DNA from: JAEUMD01 sp036768475
GTDB lineage: Bacteria; Pseudomonadota; Alphaproteobacteria; Rhizobiales; Hyphomicrobiaceae
Assembly: GCA_036768475.1 (NCBI GenBank)
Contig: DAIPMW010000005.1
Location: forward strand, 1 to 64,000
Reading direction: 5' to 3'
Length of the DNA stretch: 64,000 nt
Shown here: piece after piece, positions 55,441-63,318 of the stretch
How the letters are laid out: every line of letters starts with the position of its first letter
Numbering within the stretch: the stretch's first letter is position 1
Notes under the pieces: model-generated
What the model was told of the DNA's origin: nothing
Databases searched by the model: none
Seen by the model: only the letters and a program-made list of their open reading frames with translations
Made by a program: the position numbers and the translations under genes

Positions 55441-55794
55441 ATGAAATTTCTTGCGCATGCCGGCGCTGTGTTTGTGCTGTTCGTCGCCGTAGCACCAGCC
55501 GGGTCGGCGGATGAGTTTTTCTCGGGCGCCAAGCTTCTCGAAATCTGTACTGCGGGTGAGCAAGGAAGCGACACCGGAGCGATGTTCTGCAATGGCTACA
55601 TCAGCGGTGTTCACGATGTGCTATCGGATCCCGCTGAGAATGAAGTCTGCATGCCTGAAGATGTGGTGCTGGCAGACCTGCAGGCAAGTATTGTCAATTT
55701 TCTTCAGGATAATGCGGAGCTTCTCGACTTTGGTGCGGCGGGGCTCGTGAAGAAGGCGCTTGCCCTCAAGTATCCGTGCGCGAAGAAGCTTTGA
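55441..55794 (+). CDS. Rap1a/Tai-like exported protein
   Basis: A 117-aa protein with a signal peptide (MKFLAHAGAVFVLFVAVAPAGSA) and GGGAGGA before the ATG. The mature part fits the Rap1a/Tai fold: an early LLEICTAG, then FCNGYISGVHDV, VCMPEDVVLADLQASIVNFL, and a final AALxYPC-like KKALALKYPCA, with four cysteines in the expected order. Rap1a-type proteins include type VI immunity proteins, but many orphan members occur without T6SS. No effector gene lies beside it, so an immunity role is not supported here. Confidence 0.75.
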   Translation: MKFLAHAGAVFVLFVAVAPAGSADEFFSGAKLLEICTAGEQGSDTGAMFCNGYISGVHDVLSDPAENEVCMPEDVVLADLQASIVNFLQDNAELLDFGAAGLVKKALALKYPCAKKL

Positions 55795-55816
55795 ACGGTT
55801 TGCATACGTTGGTCAC

Positions 55817-55961
55817 AGAGCAGGTCAGGTCGAGCACAAGGTTGTGGCGCAACGACCCCAGAGCATGTTTAGCTGAAGTGTGGAGCGGGTCAGCGTGAAG
55901 AACATGCTCGCAACAAGGCACTGGATTGCGTTCATGTTTCCGTCAAGCATGAGCGCGATCT
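55817..55961. repeat. Dispersed palindromic repeat, modules C (partial), A and B
   Basis: The order is a C fragment (AGAGCAGGTCAGG...GTTGTGGCG, 55817-55850), then module A (GAGCATGTTTAGCTGAAG...AACATGCTC, 55861-55909), then a degenerate B (55921-55961). The A-B order is inverted relative to the copy at 21.0 kb. It fills most of the gap between the Rap1a-like gene and rmlD. Confidence 0.75.
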
Positions 55962-55964
55962 AAG

Positions 55965-56861
55965 TCACGGATGCGTGGTGAGGCGCTGGACGGCATCGGA
56001 CGTCGCCGCGCGCCAATCCCGCAGCGTGACGCCGAGGGTGGCGGCTAGGCGGCTCGTGTCGAGAGCTGCGTTGGCGGGGCGCGAGGCGCGTGTTGCGAAG
56101 TTCCTGGTGGCGATCCGTTCGATGTCGATTGCGGCGGCCTGATGTCCCGCGGCGCAAAGGACTTGCGAGGCAAGATCGTGCCATGTCGCGGGCTCGCCGG
56201 CGTTGGCAATGTGGTAGGTGCCCCAAAGTGACGAACTGAGGTTGCCGCGTGCGGTGTGTGCGCGGGCTGCGATGTCGAAAACCGCGACCGACAGATCCGG
56301 CGCATACGTAGGGCTGCCACGCTGGTCGGTGACCATGCGCAGCACGTCGCCGCTGCGCATTTTCTGAAGCACGCTTGCAATGAAGTGGTTGCGGTAGGGG
56401 CTAATGATCCAGCTCGTGCGGAGAATGACGTGACACGGGTTGGCCTCCTGAACGTCGGATTCGCCGGCGAGCTTGGAGGCGCCATAGACGTTGACAGGGG
56501 AAGCTTTGTCGGTCTCGGCGTATGGCGCAGGCTTGCTGCCGTCAAAGACGTTCACCGTCGACATGTGAATGACGGGTACGCCGCGCCTTGCGGCGACCTC
56601 GGCGAGGAGGCGGGCGCCGTCGCGATTCAAGGCGAAGGCACGGCCCGGTTCATCTTCGGCCGCATCGATCGCAGTGTAACCGGCGGTGTTGATCACAACG
56701 TCCGGCCGGTTTTCGGTTAGTGCGCGCTCGATGGCGCGAACCTCGCATAGATCCAGTGCCGGGCGGCCGAGTGCCAGCGCAGAGATGTCCGTGCGCGAGC
56801 TTGCAGTCTCGACAAGGGCGCGTGCCAACTGCCCTTGCCAGCCGGCAATCAGAAGACGCAT
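55965..56861 (-). CDS. rfbD: dTDP-4-dehydrorhamnose reductase
   Basis: Last enzyme of dTDP-L-rhamnose synthesis. The 298-aa short-chain dehydrogenase has MRLLIAGWQGQLARAL (variant glycine motif; family consensus GxxGxxG is altered), NTAGYTAIDAAEDEPGRAF, STVNVFDG, and the catalytic YGASK in NVYGASKLAGE. AGGAAGGGGAAG lies upstream of the ATG at 56861. rfbA, rfbB and rfbC are not adjacent, so it is an orphan of the pathway here. Repeat copies flank it on both sides. Confidence 0.88.
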   Translation of the reverse strand: MRLLIAGWQGQLARALVETASSRTDISALALGRPALDLCEVRAIERALTENRPDVVINTAGYTAIDAAEDEPGRAFALNRDGARLLAEVAARRGVPVIHMSTVNVFDGSKPAPYAETDKASPVNVYGASKLAGESDVQEANPCHVILRTSWIISPYRNHFIASVLQKMRSGDVLRMVTDQRGSPTYAPDLSVAVFDIAARAHTARGNLSSSLWGTYHIANAGEPATWHDLASQVLCAAGHQAAAIDIERIATRNFATRASRPANAALDTSRLAATLGVTLRDWRAATSDAVQRLTTHP

Positions 56862-56908
56862 GTCTTCCCCTTCCTGCTCATGGCGCGGCGAAGCGATACG
56901 AGAACCTA

Positions 56909-57006
56909 GATCGCGTTCATGTTTGACGGCAACATGAACGCGATCCAGTGCCTTGTTTTGAGCATGTTTGTCACGCTGAACTGCCGCGCATTTCACCTCG
57001 CATGCT
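56909..57006. repeat. Dispersed palindromic repeat, modules B (perfect) and A
   Basis: Module B (56909-56945) is a perfect palindrome: GATCGCGTTCATGTT, a 7-base loop, AACATGAACGCGATC. Module A (56959-57006) begins TTGAGCATGTTTGTCACGCT and has a degenerate right arm. It lies between rmlD and the TonB receptor gene and touches the receptor's stop codon. Confidence 0.8.
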
Positions 57007-59361
57007 TTAGAATTTCAGTGTTGCGCCCACATTGATCGAGCGGCCATAACCGGCGACGTTGCTCTTGGGCAGGCCGCGGATCACCTCCTCTAAGTTTATG
57101 CCGCCGAGCGGATGCTCATAGTAGGTGTCCAGCACGTTCTCGACGGAAAAATCGAGGCGCCAGTTGAGCCACTCGTAGCTCGTGCGCAGGTTGACGAGGG
57201 CGTAGGCGGACGTTTCCAGCTCGTTGCGCACCGTATCGACATTGTGCTTGCCGGCTACGAGATCGAGCTCGATGGCGCTGGACCAAGCACCGAGGCGATG
57301 TGTGAGGGCGAGGCGCGTGTTGAATGGCATCATACGATAGAGGCTGATACCGGTGTCGGCGTTCTCGCCGTGGACGTAGCCTGCGACCGCAGTCAGGGCG
57401 AAGCTGCCGACGTCGGAGTCGGTCACGAGCGGCATGGCGCCGGACAGGTTGACACCATAGAGTTCGGCGTCGTGGTTGACGAACTGAAGATTGACGAATT
57501 CGCCGCCCACCTGATTGCCGATCTTCCTGACGCCGATGTAGTCCTCAACATACGTGTAGTATGGCGTAACTTTCAGGCGCCACGACTTGTCGGAAGAATG
57601 CCAGCCTGTCGTGAAGCTGATGGTGTGGGCGCGCTCGGGATCGAGATCGAGGTTGCCGGTATAACCGTTGCCGTCGCCGAACCAGGTGATCATGTTCATG
57701 GCCATCTGCGAACTGGTGCTCCAGGCATAGCGCTCATAGAAGTTCGGCGAACGGGTCTTCATGGCATAGCCGATCTCAAAGATGCTTGTGGCATCAGGCG
57801 TGTACCGGCCAAGTGCAGTCACGTCGAAGTTGGCGTCGGTGCGCTGGTGGCTGCGGGTATTGAAGGTCGCGGCGTCCGGACCATACATCATACTGCCGTT
57901 GTAGCCGTGTACGTCGCCTGCGTTCATCCAGACCATGTCGTTGCGAACGCCGAGAAGGGTGGACCAGGCGCGGTTCCACTGGCGTTCCCATTCGATGAAG
58001 GTGCCGAGCCGCGTGCGCTTGCCGTCGTTGACCGTGATGTAGGGGTCGCAGCACATCATCATCATGCCGTCGACGGGTGGCCACCAATCGTCGAGAGCCG
58101 AGTGGTGAAGCTCGCTGCCGATGCGGAGCAGATCTTTGTCGCCAACGGGAATCTCGGCAGCAATCGTGTATCCGGCATCGGCTGCGTCGGTGCGCATGGG
58201 CATTTCGCGCGGCGGATTGCGGCTGAATTTCTTGTCCGGCACGAAATCCATCATGTGGTCGACGTGCCGGTAGAAGGCCTTGGCGTCGAGTCTGCCCCAG
58301 CTGTAGGTGGCGAGGTAACGGGTATTGAGATACCAGGATTCATTGTCGACCATGTCCATGCGCTGGTTCACGAAGCCCTGGTAGGGAATGTATTGAAGTC
58401 CGCCCTGGACGACAAAGAGATCGCCGCCATTGCGGACGGCAACACGAACATCGTGATTTTGAGACTGGTAAAGCGAGGCGCGAACCTCGTTGCCATGTCC
58501 ATCCTGGTAATTGTCCGAGCGCACCCAGGCACCAGTATAGTCGATCGAGAAATTCTCCGTCGCTGCGTGCGCATGTCCCGACGTGCCGACCGCATCGCCG
58601 TTCGAGCGATAAAAACCCGAAATGCTGCCAGCGGTGTGGACACCTTCAACGGCTGTTGTGAAGTGCGGCGGGGGGCTCTCGATGACAACGGTTCCAGCGA
58701 TGCTGTCGCCACCTTTCGAGACTGGCGTGACGCCGCCGACGACCTCGATCTTTCCGACCTGTGCGGGATCGATGTACGACAAGGGTGGGTTCATGTGATT
58801 GGCGCAGGCCGACGTCACCGCCATACCGTTGAGCATGATCTTGACGCGGTCATCGCCAAGACCGTTGATCGTGGGAAGGCCGGAAACGCCGCCCGCCTGG
58901 AAAATGCTGACGCCTGGGGCCGCAGTGAGGAGGCTGGCCGTATCGCTGGTGCGGATACGCTCGGGCGCGATGGACTGCTCGCGTATGGCGGTCGTGGTTG
59001 CGGGTCTCGCTAGGCCGCTCGTGCCAACACCAGAATCGTCGCCATGCGGATGGATGCTCGTGTTGTCGGACAAGAGGGCGGGGGCCGCATCATCTGGACC
59101 GGCTGACGGCGCCGGATTGGCTGGTGATGTCTTGGCGACCGCCTTTGGCGATGCGCCTCCGGCCGAAGGCTTGGCGGTTTGCGAGACTGACGTCTTGGGC
59201 TTTGGCGCGTGTTGCGTCGGTTGCTCGACCACCAACGGCGGCAGCTCGGTCGATGCCGAAGCCGGCGTTTGCTGCGCATGTGCGGCTGACAATGGGGTTG
59301 AAACCGCAATCGCTGAGAACAGCGCGGTGCGGCTCGCGAGAAGGCGAGTTGGGAATGTCAT
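57007..59361 (-). CDS. TonB-dependent copper receptor, OprC/NosA-like
   Basis: Outer-membrane TonB-dependent transporter of 784 aa. After a signal peptide there is a long Pro/Ala/Lys-rich linker (40-110). The plug runs about 115-235 (RTSDTASLLTAAPGVSIF; INGLGDDRVKIMLNG) and the beta-barrel to the terminal Phe (GATLKF). The copper site of OprC, CxxxM plus HxM, is matched by Cys186-Met190 (SACANHM) and His369-Met371 (DHMMDF), 183 residues apart against 180 in Pseudomonas OprC. A loop contains MMMMCC at 433-438. It follows the DUF2946 gene on the same strand, 94 bp downstream. Copper import is likely. Confidence 0.88.
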   Translation of the reverse strand: MTFPTRLLASRTALFSAIAVSTPLSAAHAQQTPASASTELPPLVVEQPTQHAPKPKTSVSQTAKPSAGGASPKAVAKTSPANPAPSAGPDDAAPALLSDNTSIHPHGDDSGVGTSGLARPATTTAIREQSIAPERIRTSDTASLLTAAPGVSIFQAGGVSGLPTINGLGDDRVKIMLNGMAVTSACANHMNPPLSYIDPAQVGKIEVVGGVTPVSKGGDSIAGTVVIESPPPHFTTAVEGVHTAGSISGFYRSNGDAVGTSGHAHAATENFSIDYTGAWVRSDNYQDGHGNEVRASLYQSQNHDVRVAVRNGGDLFVVQGGLQYIPYQGFVNQRMDMVDNESWYLNTRYLATYSWGRLDAKAFYRHVDHMMDFVPDKKFSRNPPREMPMRTDAADAGYTIAAEIPVGDKDLLRIGSELHHSALDDWWPPVDGMMMMCCDPYITVNDGKRTRLGTFIEWERQWNRAWSTLLGVRNDMVWMNAGDVHGYNGSMMYGPDAATFNTRSHQRTDANFDVTALGRYTPDATSIFEIGYAMKTRSPNFYERYAWSTSSQMAMNMITWFGDGNGYTGNLDLDPERAHTISFTTGWHSSDKSWRLKVTPYYTYVEDYIGVRKIGNQVGGEFVNLQFVNHDAELYGVNLSGAMPLVTDSDVGSFALTAVAGYVHGENADTGISLYRMMPFNTRLALTHRLGAWSSAIELDLVAGKHNVDTVRNELETSAYALVNLRTSYEWLNWRLDFSVENVLDTYYEHPLGGINLEEVIRGLPKSNVAGYGRSINVGATLKF

Positions 59362-59455
59362 TTACTTCTGGCTCGATTGGAGTGCGACCTGTTTCCGCCG
59401 GCGCTGCGGAAGTTTTATCCGCGACGCTGCCCGGGGGAAGTTTCCTCAATCAAAG

Positions 59456-59827
59456 TCAGGTCGGGAAAGGGGGCGCACGCGCCGAAGGCCGCCGCCATGG
59501 CGTACCGACAAGGCGCAGTGGGGGAGGCGCCGGGAACGCGATGGCGTGATATGCGACAGGAAGAGCAATCGGCTTCGGCGCCGTGGCGTCCAGGGCGGTG
59601 GCGCCGAACGAGCTATACGGGCACAACGATTGTAGCCCGTGCTCATCGGCGGGATCGGTAGTGCTACCGGAGGGAGAAACACGAAGCGGTCCGAATACAT
59701 CGCCCTTGCACATGACGATGGTGGGGCCGGCAGCATCGTCGCCGGACCGACCCAGCATGAACCCCGCCGGCACAAGAATGTGCAGGGTCATCAGCAGTAT
59801 CAGAAGTTTGGCGACCAAGGTGCGCAT
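59456..59827 (-). CDS. DUF2946-family small membrane protein
   Basis: A 123-aa protein with one N-terminal helix (TLVAKLLILLMTLHILVPAGFML), then MCKGDVFGPLRV and HGLQSLCPYSSFG. The paired Cys and His/Met residues are typical of DUF2946. These proteins often lie beside copper-linked TonB receptors; their role is unknown, perhaps metal handling in the envelope. It is upstream of the OprC-like gene on the same strand. The start at 59827 (MRTLVAK) is favoured over 59839. Confidence 0.72.
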   Translation of the reverse strand: MRTLVAKLLILLMTLHILVPAGFMLGRSGDDAAGPTIVMCKGDVFGPLRVSPSGSTTDPADEHGLQSLCPYSSFGATALDATAPKPIALPVAYHAIAFPAPPPLRLVGTPWRRPSARAPPFPT

Positions 59828-60183
59828 TGGATCCGGCACTTATTCTTCAGGCTTCAACGCCATCTGAGCGCAGCCTTCGGAAGAACTATAGGCGGGCCGT
59901 GAACGCATGGACAATGGCAGCGACGCCGCAGTCGGGGTTTGCCGGGCAACTTGTTGCTCAGCGTGACAGCTCAGCAACTATGAATATCACCGATCCATGA
60001 GCCGATCCGGAGGCACCCTTCAGTCTCGCCGGTCGCTGTTCCACCGCGGATCTGTTGAACGCGACAGACTAATCGGCTAGTTCGATGGCTTGCCGTAACC
60101 GGCGCCGGCCGCGCCGGCAAGACAGGGACATGGAGGTCCCGGTCCGCCCACCGCCCCATTCGCGCAGTCCCAAGGAGACAAGA
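59828..60183. other. Divergent intergenic region with a hairpin
   Basis: About 355 bases between the copper-receptor operon and the carboxynorspermidine synthase gene. A hairpin GTTGCTCAGC/GCTCAGCAAC (one C-C mismatch, 6-base loop) is at 59953-59978. A GC-rich palindromic stretch GGCGCCGGCCGCGCCGG is near 60101. No gene and no known riboswitch was recognised. Confidence 0.4.
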
Positions 60184-61398
60184 TTGGACAACGTTCTCAT
60201 CATCGGAGCAGGAGCCGCCGGCTCCGTCGTCGCCAAGAAGTGTGCGATGAACCGCGATGTCTTCAAGAAGATCCACCTTGCTTCGCGACGTCTGGAAAGC
60301 TGCAAGAAGGTGCAGAAAGAGGTCGTCTCCAAGATCGATATCTCGCAGGTCGATGCCGATGACGTCGATGCGACTGTGAAGCTGATCGAAAAGGTGAAGC
60401 CAGATCTCGTCATCAACATGGCCCTGCCCTACCAGGACCTGCCAATTATGGACGCGTGCCTGAAGGCCGGTGTGCACTACATGGATACCGCCAATTACGA
60501 GCCGCGCGACGAGGCCAAGTTCACCTACAAATACCAGTGGCCCTACAACAAGGACTACAAGAAGGCCGGCCTTATGGCTGTGCTCGGCTGCGGTTTTGAT
60601 CCCGGTGTGACCAACGTGTTCTGTGCATATGCGCAGGAGAAGCTCTACGACGAGATTCACACTATCGATATCATCGACTGCAACGCGGGTCAGCACGGCA
60701 AGGCATTCGCGACCAACTTCAATCCGGAGATCAACCTGCGCGAGGTGACGCAGCGGGGCAAATACTGGAAGGACGGCAAGTGGATCGAGATCGATCCGCT
60801 CTCGATCTCGACCATGATCGACTATCCGGAAGTGGGGCCGGTCAAGTCCTACCTAATCTATCATGAGGAAGAGGAAAGCCTCGTCAAGCACATCAAGGGG
60901 CTGGAGCGGATCCGTTTCTGGATGACGTTCTCGGACAACTACATCAAGCACCTCGAGGTGCTCTCCAACGTCGGCATGACGCGGATCGACCCGGTCAAGT
61001 ACAAAGGCGTCGACGTCATACCTATGGAATTCCTGAAGCACCTGCTGCCGGCGCCGTCGTCGCTGGCCGAAGGCTATACGGGCAAAACGTCGATCGGCTG
61101 CGTCTTCACCGGCGTCAAAGACGGCAAGAAGAAAAAGTACATCATCTGGAACGTGTGCGATCACGCCGAGACCTTCAAGGAGGTCGGCGCACAGGCGGTG
61201 TCCTATACGACGGGTGTGCCGCCGGTCGTTGGCGCAATGATGATGTTCAAAGGGATCTGGAAGGGCAAAGGCGTCTACAACGTCGAGCAGTTGCCGCCCG
61301 AGCCGTTCCTCGAAGAGCTGGCCAAGCAGGGGCTGCCCTGGCACGTCAAGGAGATCAAGAAGAAGGATCAGGAAGACCTCTTCAAGGTCAAGACATGA
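60184..61398 (+). CDS. Carboxynorspermidine synthase (saccharopine dehydrogenase-like)
   Basis: NADPH-dependent enzyme condensing aspartate semialdehyde with a diamine to give carboxynorspermidine (or carboxyspermidine), the first step of the alternative polyamine route. The 404-aa product starts with a Rossmann motif VLIIGAGAAGSVVAKKC. It carries the segments INMALPYQDLPIMDACLKAG, DTANYEP and LGCGFDPGVTNVF typical of this subfamily. TTG at 60184 is chosen as start because AAGGAG lies seven bases before and the Rossmann motif begins immediately; the frame is open from 60085 but that leader is Arg/Pro-rich and not conserved. It is followed by a lipoprotein gene and nspC. Confidence 0.9.
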   Translation: MDNVLIIGAGAAGSVVAKKCAMNRDVFKKIHLASRRLESCKKVQKEVVSKIDISQVDADDVDATVKLIEKVKPDLVINMALPYQDLPIMDACLKAGVHYMDTANYEPRDEAKFTYKYQWPYNKDYKKAGLMAVLGCGFDPGVTNVFCAYAQEKLYDEIHTIDIIDCNAGQHGKAFATNFNPEINLREVTQRGKYWKDGKWIEIDPLSISTMIDYPEVGPVKSYLIYHEEEESLVKHIKGLERIRFWMTFSDNYIKHLEVLSNVGMTRIDPVKYKGVDVIPMEFLKHLLPAPSSLAEGYTGKTSIGCVFTGVKDGKKKKYIIWNVCDHAETFKEVGAQAVSYTTGVPPVVGAMMMFKGIWKGKGVYNVEQLPPEPFLEELAKQGLPWHVKEIKKKDQEDLFKVKT

Positions 61399-61466
61399 GG
61401 CTTGGGTTGCCAGGGTGCGCAGCGGTCAGCGGTACAGGCTGCGGCGAGAGCAAGGGAGTGAGACCC

Positions 61467-61955
61467 ATGCGACGGCGTGCCTATATTGCCATTGCGGGCC
61501 TCGCTGCCGGTCTTGCGCTTGCTTCATGCACCCCGGCGGGGCCGAACGTCGAGGGCATTGCTGCGCAGGACAGCGCACCCGCAACGGTGACGAACGAACC
61601 GGCGCCAGCAGCGGGCAATCCAGTGCCGGGCGTCAGAAACTCGGCCATCGTTCCAGGCCGCGCGGCGCGCGTCTTCATTTTCGCAGGTGTGGACAAGGAT
61701 TGCACAAGCCTGCCGGAGCCCGCATTGACGGTGATGAAGCCTCCCGCCAAGGGTGACGTCTCGTTCCGTCCCGGCCAGACGACGAAACTCGCCGCGACCG
61801 CTTCGGGCACGTGCATCGGCACAAAAGCTACGGGCACGGGCGTCTACTATACCGCTCGCGAGGGCACATCGGGCGCTGACAGCTTTACGGTCACGGCGCG
61901 GCTTGCCAGCGGCGAGACGATGACACGTGACTTCTCCGTCCATATTGCGGAATAA
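61467..61955 (+). CDS. Small lipoprotein between carboxynorspermidine genes
   Basis: A 162-aa protein with a lipoprotein signal: MRRRAYIAIAGLAAGLALASC, the Cys of LASC being the lipidation site. The mature part is Pro/Ala-rich at first, then beta-rich with two Cys (KDCTSLP and GTCIGTK) and a Cadherin/Big-like ending ADSFTVTARLASGETMTRDF. GGGAG lies upstream of the ATG. No family is recognised. It sits in the same direction as, and between, the two polyamine genes (68 and 46 bp gaps), so it is probably co-transcribed. Confidence 0.75.
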   Translation: MRRRAYIAIAGLAAGLALASCTPAGPNVEGIAAQDSAPATVTNEPAPAAGNPVPGVRNSAIVPGRAARVFIFAGVDKDCTSLPEPALTVMKPPAKGDVSFRPGQTTKLAATASGTCIGTKATGTGVYYTAREGTSGADSFTVTARLASGETMTRDFSVHIAE

Positions 61956-62001
61956 GCGCTGGCGAGGTTCTCGCGCTCGCCGCGCCGACCTGGAGCCGTT
62001 C

Positions 62002-63186
62002 ATGACTGCACCGACGCCCCATTCGCAAACGCACCGCCACCCGTCGTCGCCAGAGCTGCCGGACGGTATTGCGACGCCGGTCTATGTGCTCGACGTCGCG
62101 CTGCTGAAGCGGAATTTGAAAACGGCTCAGCGCATCAAGAGCGAGACCGGCATCAAAATGCTGCTCGCCACCAAGGCGTGGGCGATGCCCGCTGCATTCC
62201 CGCTCATGCGCGATACGCTCGATGGCACCACCGCCAGTGGGCTTTACGAAGCACGCATGGGGCGCGAGGAGTTCGGCAAGGAGGTGCATGTCTATGCTCC
62301 GTCGTATTCGGCAGAGGAATTGGACGAGCTGACATTCATCGCCGACCATATCTATTTCAATACGCCTTCGCAGATTCAGCGCTTCATGCCTGCGGTGAAG
62401 GCGGCGGGCCGTCACGCTGGTATTCGCATCAATCCGGGCTTCTCGATGGCAACGCTTGGCGGCGATCTCTACAACCCTTGCGCGCCGGGCTCGCGCTTCG
62501 GTACACCGGCCGACCAGCTTGGCGAGGTGCCGTGGGAGGACATCCACACCTTGCATGCACATGCGCTTTGCGAGGCAACCCATGAAGGCTCGGCGGGGCT
62601 TATCGCGCATGTCGCCAAGAACTTTGCACCCTATCTCAGTCGTGTGAAGGCGGTGAACTTCGGCGGCGGACATTTCGTCAACAAGCCGGGCTACGACGTT
62701 TCCAAGCTGATTGGCGCACTCAACGAGTTCCGTGCGCAATTTCCGCACCTGGAGGTCATTCTGGAGCCGGGCGCGGGGCTCGTCGTCGATACGGGCTACC
62801 TCGTCGCCACCGTGCTCGACACGATGCGCAACGGGGTGGACATCGCGATTCTGGATACGTCTGCTTCAACGCACATGCCGGATGTGCTCGAGGTCCCCTA
62901 CACGCCGGAAATCATCGGTGCGGGAAAGCCCGGAAAGAAAGCGCATACCTACATCCTGGGCGGCAAGACGTGCATGACGGGCGACGTGATCGGCACGTAT
63001 TCGTTCGATCTGCCGCTGAAGCCCGGCGACCGGCTCGTCTTCACCGACATGATGCAATATTCGTTCGTGAAAAACACGACCTTCAACGGTACGCCGCTCC
63101 CCGACCTCGCCATGCTGGATGAGGACGGCAGCTATCGTGTGATCCGCGCCTTCGGCTACCAGCAGTTCCGGGAGAGGTTGGGGTAG
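62002..63186 (+). CDS. nspC: Carboxynorspermidine decarboxylase
   Basis: PLP-dependent decarboxylase of the alanine-racemase fold that turns carboxynorspermidine (or carboxyspermidine) into norspermidine (or spermidine). The 394-aa product has the PLP lysine in MLLATKAWAMP, the GGG phosphate loop in VNFGGGHFVNKPGYD, EPGAGLVVDTGY, and the second-subunit active site GKTCMTGDVIGTY. GGAG is six bases before the ATG at 62002; the frame is open from 61927. It converges with the AdoMetDC-like gene over a strong hairpin. Confidence 0.94.
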   Translation: MTAPTPHSQTHRHPSSPELPDGIATPVYVLDVALLKRNLKTAQRIKSETGIKMLLATKAWAMPAAFPLMRDTLDGTTASGLYEARMGREEFGKEVHVYAPSYSAEELDELTFIADHIYFNTPSQIQRFMPAVKAAGRHAGIRINPGFSMATLGGDLYNPCAPGSRFGTPADQLGEVPWEDIHTLHAHALCEATHEGSAGLIAHVAKNFAPYLSRVKAVNFGGGHFVNKPGYDVSKLIGALNEFRAQFPHLEVILEPGAGLVVDTGYLVATVLDTMRNGVDIAILDTSASTHMPDVLEVPYTPEIIGAGKPGKKAHTYILGGKTCMTGDVIGTYSFDLPLKPGDRLVFTDMMQYSFVKNTTFNGTPLPDLAMLDEDGSYRVIRAFGYQQFRERLG

Positions 63187-63250
63187 CATGTGACGGCGCG
63201 GTGTGCGCGGGTCGAGCAACTCCATCAAGCTCTTGCTGCAAAAGGCGCAC

Positions 63251-63287
63251 GAACTCACGCCATCCGGTTTACCGGAGGCGTGAGCTT
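63251..63287. terminator. Bidirectional hairpin between nspC and the AdoMetDC-like gene
   Basis: GAACTCACGCC..CCGG, 4-base loop, CCGG.GGCGTGAG(C)TTC: a near-perfect stem of about 15 bp between two convergent stop codons. T-runs are weak on both strands. Confidence 0.65.
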
Positions 63288-63318
63288 CAATTTGTGTGTG
63301 TGACGTCGGTTCAGCCGA

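Noticed and set aside
55441..55794. Rap1a-like protein as part of a toxin-immunity pair
   Set aside because: No neighbouring toxin, effector or secretion gene is present, so only the fold resemblance was reported.
57112..59013. A 633-codon open frame antisense to the TonB receptor
   Set aside because: It is an exact shadow of a GC-rich gene; the translation has no domain or signal peptide, while the minus-strand frame has a full receptor with plug and barrel.
59953..59978. Hairpin before the carboxynorspermidine gene as a metal or polyamine riboswitch
   Set aside because: It is a single short stem with no match to a riboswitch class that I know; listed only as a hairpin.
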